Of a stretch of 6,417 bases of DNA, positions 4,687 through 6,417 are shown in pieces. A model generated the notes under the pieces. It had not been told where the DNA came from, did not search any database, and was given only the letters and a program-made list of their open reading frames with translations. The translations under genes were made by a program, and so were the position numbers. Every line of letters starts with the position of its first letter. Positions within the stretch are counted from its first letter, which is position 1. The stretch comes from Candidatus Tayloriibacteriota bacterium (GTDB lineage: Bacteria; Patescibacteriota; Minisyncoccia; Phycocordibacterales; JAKAEA01): positions 1-6,417 of the forward strand of contig JARIGY010000102.1 of the NCBI GenBank assembly GCA_029288535.1, written 5' to 3'.

Positions 4687-4853
4687 GGGCTGACAGTGGC
4701 CGCAGGCTGCGGCGAGCTGCCATGATTCCGCAGATAGGGCAAACCGAAAACGACAAACGCGATAGCGAGCAAGACGACAATGAGGATGCCGATAACAACA
4801 CCCGCGCCGCTGTCAGGATCTCTTCGACTGGAATTTTTTATAGTAGTAGCCAT
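4683..4853 (-). CDS. Small single-TM protein, 56 residues
   Basis: A complete small reading frame from ATG (4853-4851) to TAA (4685-4683). It encodes a polar start MATTIKNSSRRDPDSGAG, one strongly hydrophobic helix at about 17-38 (VVIGILIVVLLAIAFVVFG), then LPYLRNHGSSPQPAATVSP. The DSGAG motif before the helix and the LP after it recall a type of small membrane protein I associate with Patescibacteria genomes; this is from memory, not a search. Orientation is probably N-in with a short Pro/Ser/Ala-rich outer tail. It lies 32 bases after the S8-prodomain-like gene on the same strand, so it is probably the last gene of that cluster. TATGAT directly abuts the ATG. Its stop shares the palindromic TTAA with the TrmH stop (overlap 4683-4686), so no terminator fits between the two converging genes. 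Function unknown. Confidence 0.75.
   Translation of the reverse strand: MATTIKNSSRRDPDSGAGVVIGILIVVLLAIAFVVFGLPYLRNHGSSPQPAATVSP
4699..4713. repeat. GC-rich inverted repeat near the convergent gene ends
   Basis: GCCGCAG-G-CTGCGGC, 7-base arms around one base, giving a practical stem of five GC-rich pairs. It starts 13 bases after the TrmH stop and lies within the last codons of the 56-residue gene. No T tract follows in either direction, so it is at best a weak pause or RNA 3'-end-stabilising hairpin. Confidence 0.3.
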
Positions 4854-4885
4854 ATCATATCCGAGACGGGCAAGTCAGCGGATCC

Positions 4886-5395
4886 TTACTCATGCAGACC
4901 GAAATACAGATCGAGGCCGGCATAGACGACATGGGAATCGCTTCGCAACAGGCAGACTTTTACGATCTCCTGCCCTGGCGAAACGGCCGCAGTCACGAGG
5001 CGGCGGGCGGCGAAACTCGCCTGCGAATTATTTTCGTTCTGAATGACAAGGCCGTACACTGCCAGCACATTCTTTGAATCCTGGTATGTTTCGCCTTTTT
5101 TGAAGGTTACGAGAATCTGGCCTTTGGCATATGACTCTTTTTTCGAAATGATTTCCGCCGCCAGATTTTGAGCGCACGACGGAGCCGATGCGTTCGTATC
5201 AGTGGCTTGGGCCTGGGTATTCTTTAATGAAGAATCATTGGTTTGAGAGGCTGCAGTCGATGAAGCGGCCTCGGGCGGCAGGGCTTTCACATCGGCATTC
5301 GGTCCGAGCGCATACCGCCCGCCGATAACCAACAGCAGAAAAACAACCACCAATACCGCCGCAAATTTCGTGTTCTGCCTTTGGATCTTTTTCAT
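4886..5395 (-). CDS. Membrane-anchored protein with a C-terminal domain resembling a subtilase (S8) prodomain
   Basis: 169 residues in three parts. A basic start and one hydrophobic helix (about 10-29, KFAAVLVVVFLLLVIGGRYAL) give a signal anchor. A low-complexity Ala/Ser/Thr/Asn/Gln linker follows (33-73). A compact C-terminal domain (about 88-166) begins YAKGQILVTFKKGETYQDS and ends with VKVCLLRSDSHVVYAGLDLYFG. This matches the pattern of the fervidolysin-type prodomain of S8 peptidases: a G-x-I/V-L-V-x-F strand, a helix ending in YGL, and a last helix and strand of the form L-R-x-(D/N)-x-x-V-x-Y-A-x-x-x. No catalytic Asp/His/Ser domain follows, so this would be a free-standing prodomain, possibly an inhibitor or chaperone of a protease encoded elsewhere. 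C74 and C148 could form a disulfide outside the cell. It starts 14 bases after mscL, with TATACT 6 bases before the ATG (5402-5407). The homology is my pattern recognition and is moderately secure. Confidence 0.75.
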   Translation of the reverse strand: MKKIQRQNTKFAAVLVVVFLLLVIGGRYALGPNADVKALPPEAASSTAASQTNDSSLKNTQAQATDTNASAPSCAQNLAAEIISKKESYAKGQILVTFKKGETYQDSKNVLAVYGLVIQNENNSQASFAARRLVTAAVSPGQEIVKVCLLRSDSHVVYAGLDLYFGLHE

Positions 5396-5401
5396 TACAC
5401 C

Positions 5402-5407
5402 AGTATA
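5402..5407 (-). promoter_or_regulatory. Candidate leaderless -10 element of the prodomain-like gene
   Basis: TATACT with exactly 6 bases before the ATG. Its surroundings (GTAGGTATACTGG) resemble those of the element before the SIMPL gene (GTAGTATACTG, 981-986), suggesting a shared promoter form. No convincing -35 hexamer. Confidence 0.4.
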
Positions 5408-5408
5408 C

Positions 5409-5891
5409 CTACAAAAGCGTCGAAGTGCACTGCGGGCAGCGGGTGGCTTTGATGGAAATGTCGGAGAAGCAGAACGGGCAGGATTTGGTGGAGGGACCCT
5501 GGTCTTTGCCCGCTTCGCGCCGACGGCGCATCGCGTTCATCCAGCGCACAACGAGGAACACAGCAAAAGCCGTAACTATGAAGCTGATGATCGTATTGAT
5601 GAAAAGGCCGTAATTGATGGTCGGCGCGCCGGCTTTTTGGGCATCGGCTACGCTCGTGAAGTGTTCGCCGCTCAGGTTTACAAAAAGATTTGAGAAATCC
5701 ACACGATGCAGAAGCAGGCCGATGGGCGGCAGGATGATGTCTTTGACAAGCGATTGCACGACATTGTTGAAAGCCGTGCCGATGATGAGGCCGACTGCCA
5801 AGTCGATAACGTTGCCTTTGACGGCGAATTCTTTGAACTCGCCGAAGAAATTCTTGAAGTAGTGCATGAGGTACGAACTATCGTACTTCAT
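5409..5891 (-). CDS. mscL: Large-conductance mechanosensitive channel MscL with C-terminal zinc ribbon
   Basis: 160-residue pore-forming subunit (MscL is a homopentamer) that opens under membrane tension and releases solutes during hypo-osmotic shock. The N-terminal helix and first membrane helix are highly typical: [20 protein letters not shown] (18-37), then [22 protein letters not shown] periplasmic loop (59-95) leads to TM2 at about 96-117 ([20 protein letters not shown]), followed by a basic cluster MRRRR (121-125). Instead of the usual cytoplasmic helical bundle, the tail holds a zinc-ribbon-like motif, CPFC (138-141) and CPQC (152-155). The start at 5891 lies 3 bases after the glycosyltransferase stop codon, so translation is probably coupled. 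A second ATG at 5867 ([14 protein letters not shown]) would give a more usual MscL N-terminus. A perfect inverted repeat (5871-5886) lies between the two starts. Confidence 0.93.
   Translation of the reverse strand: MKYDSSYLMHYFKNFFGEFKEFAVKGNVIDLAVGLIIGTAFNNVVQSLVKDIILPPIGLLLHRVDFSNLFVNLSGEHFTSVADAQKAGAPTINYGLFINTIISFIVTAFAVFLVVRWMNAMRRRREAGKDQGPSTKSCPFCFSDISIKATRCPQCTSTLL
5871..5886. repeat. Perfect inverted repeat across the first codons of mscL
   Basis: GTACGA-ACTA-TCGTAC, 6-base arms with a 4-base loop, between the two possible mscL start codons (5891 and 5867). In RNA it would form a hairpin 9 bases before the second ATG. In DNA it could be an operator. If the first ATG is used it encodes residues 2-7 and may be incidental. 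Confidence 0.35.
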
Positions 5892-5894
5892 ATA

Positions 5895-6417
5895 TTAGCC
5901 GATCCTGATCTCGTCGGCAACCCTGCTGTAATAGGCTCCGGTCCAGAGATGGAAACGGATCTCGGCGACTTCAAGCAGCATTCTGAGCATGCCTCTTGCA
6001 GTGACATGGCTGCGGTCGTCGTTGACCCAGCGGATCGGCACTTCCTTGATTGAAAATCCGAGAAGCCGGGCAATCGCCAGGACTTCGACATCGAATGCCC
6101 AGGCGAATGTCCGCTCCCTGGTGAAGATTTCTTCAGCAGCCTGGGCGGAAAAAAGCTTGAAGCCGTTCTGCGAATCGACGACGCCGGTCGGTACCGCCAT
6201 CCGGACTGCGCCGCGGAATGCCGCGCCGAGCGCAGTGCGCAAACCGCCCTGCCCCGCTTCAATCTCTGCACCGGGAATGCGGCGCGAACTCACCACCACA
6301 TCGCAGCCCTGTTGTGCGAACGGCAGCATCCTGTCGAGATTTTCAATTGCAGTCGAGCCGTCGGCGTCCATGAACAACCGCAACGAACCGCGCGCCGAAA
6401 GCATCCCCTTGCGGACC
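5895..6417 (-). CDS. GT2-family glycosyltransferase, DPM1/ALG5-like (polyprenyl-phosphate glycosyltransferase), C-terminal fragment
   Basis: The last 173 codons of a gene that runs off the right edge. The fragment opens at VRKGMLSARG, the helix that precedes the metal site, then LFMDADGST carries the DxD-type motif (DAD) that binds the nucleotide-sugar metal ion. Next come VVVSSRR, then DSQNGFKLFSAQAAEEIF, AWAFDVEVLAIARLLGFSI, KEVPIRWVNDDRSHV and a final amphipathic helix RMLLEVAEIRFHLW. These follow in order the pattern of dolichyl/undecaprenyl-phosphate glucosyl- or mannosyltransferases, which move a sugar from UDP- or GDP-sugar to a lipid phosphate on the cytoplasmic side. The usual D-T-Q-C-G-F-K reads D-S-Q-N-G-F-K here. 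No membrane helix is present in this part. It is co-oriented with mscL, 3 bases apart. Donor sugar and acceptor cannot be told. The fragment continues in frame upstream of its internal ATG at 6404, so that ATG is not the start. Confidence 0.9.
   Translation of the reverse strand, partial: VRKGMLSARGSLRLFMDADGSTAIENLDRMLPFAQQGCDVVVSSRRIPGAEIEAGQGGLRTALGAAFRGAVRMAVPTGVVDSQNGFKLFSAQAAEEIFTRERTFAWAFDVEVLAIARLLGFSIKEVPIRWVNDDRSHVTARGMLRMLLEVAEIRFHLWTGAYYSRVADEIRIG

Noticed and set aside
5226..5239. AATGA-AGAA-TCATT inverted repeat resembling the palindrome at the sigma operon promoter
   Set aside because: It lies inside the linker coding region of the prodomain-like gene, has shorter arms and different spacing; chance is the simplest explanation.
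5706..6053. Plus-strand open frame opposite mscL and the glycosyltransferase
   Set aside because: It crosses the junction of two confidently identified minus-strand genes and shows no domain of its own.
1..6417. tRNA, rRNA, CRISPR array, insertion sequence, integrase or toxin-antitoxin pair
   Set aside because: Searched by eye on both strands; no cloverleaf, no regularly spaced direct repeats, no transposase or recombinase motifs, no toxin or antitoxin family pattern seen.

Overview
The window looks like a piece of a small-genome bacterial chromosome, most plausibly a Candidate Phyla Radiation (Patescibacteria/Parcubacteria-type) organism. This is inferred from very short intergenic gaps, several small membrane proteins of unknown function, a MscL with a C-terminal zinc ribbon, and near absence of Shine-Dalgarno sequences. 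TGA is used as a stop (end of the sigma factor gene), so the code is standard and the recoded lineages are excluded. The phylum assignment is not proven by the sequence. No rRNA, tRNA, CRISPR array, IS element or integrase is visible, and no gene-free stretch reaches 300 bases.

Layout, read mostly on the minus strand from right to left. (1) 6417-4683: C-terminal part of a DPM1/ALG5-like GT2 glycosyltransferase, then MscL with a zinc ribbon, a membrane-anchored protein whose C-terminal domain resembles a subtilase (S8) prodomain, and a 56-residue one-TM protein. (2) 4686-3943, plus strand: a TrmH/SpoU-family RNA 2'-O-methyltransferase, the only plus-strand gene; its stop codon shares a TTAA with the stop of the facing small gene. 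(3) 3908-3528: a strikingly AT-rich, three-TM protein that I do not recognise. (4) 3485-2616: an RlmI-like SAM methyltransferase without a PUA domain. (5) 2517-182: an apparent envelope operon of ECF sigma factor, overlapping 76-residue TM protein in the anti-sigma position, PAP2 lipid phosphatase and SIMPL-domain protein. (6) 181-84: terminator/promoter region. (7) 83-1: first 27 codons of secE.

Region 5 reads as a self-contained envelope module: an alternative sigma factor, a candidate membrane tether for it, a membrane phosphatase of the type that recycles lipid-linked carriers, and an extracytoplasmic SIMPL protein. Region 1 is also envelope-centred (lipid-linked sugar transfer, osmotic safety valve, anchored prodomain-like protein).

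The most unusual regulatory signal is a -10-like hexamer directly before many start codons, usually 6-9 bases upstream and without a Shine-Dalgarno sequence. This is the arrangement expected for leaderless transcription. The most unusual protein is the solitary, membrane-anchored S8-prodomain-like protein with no protease beside it.
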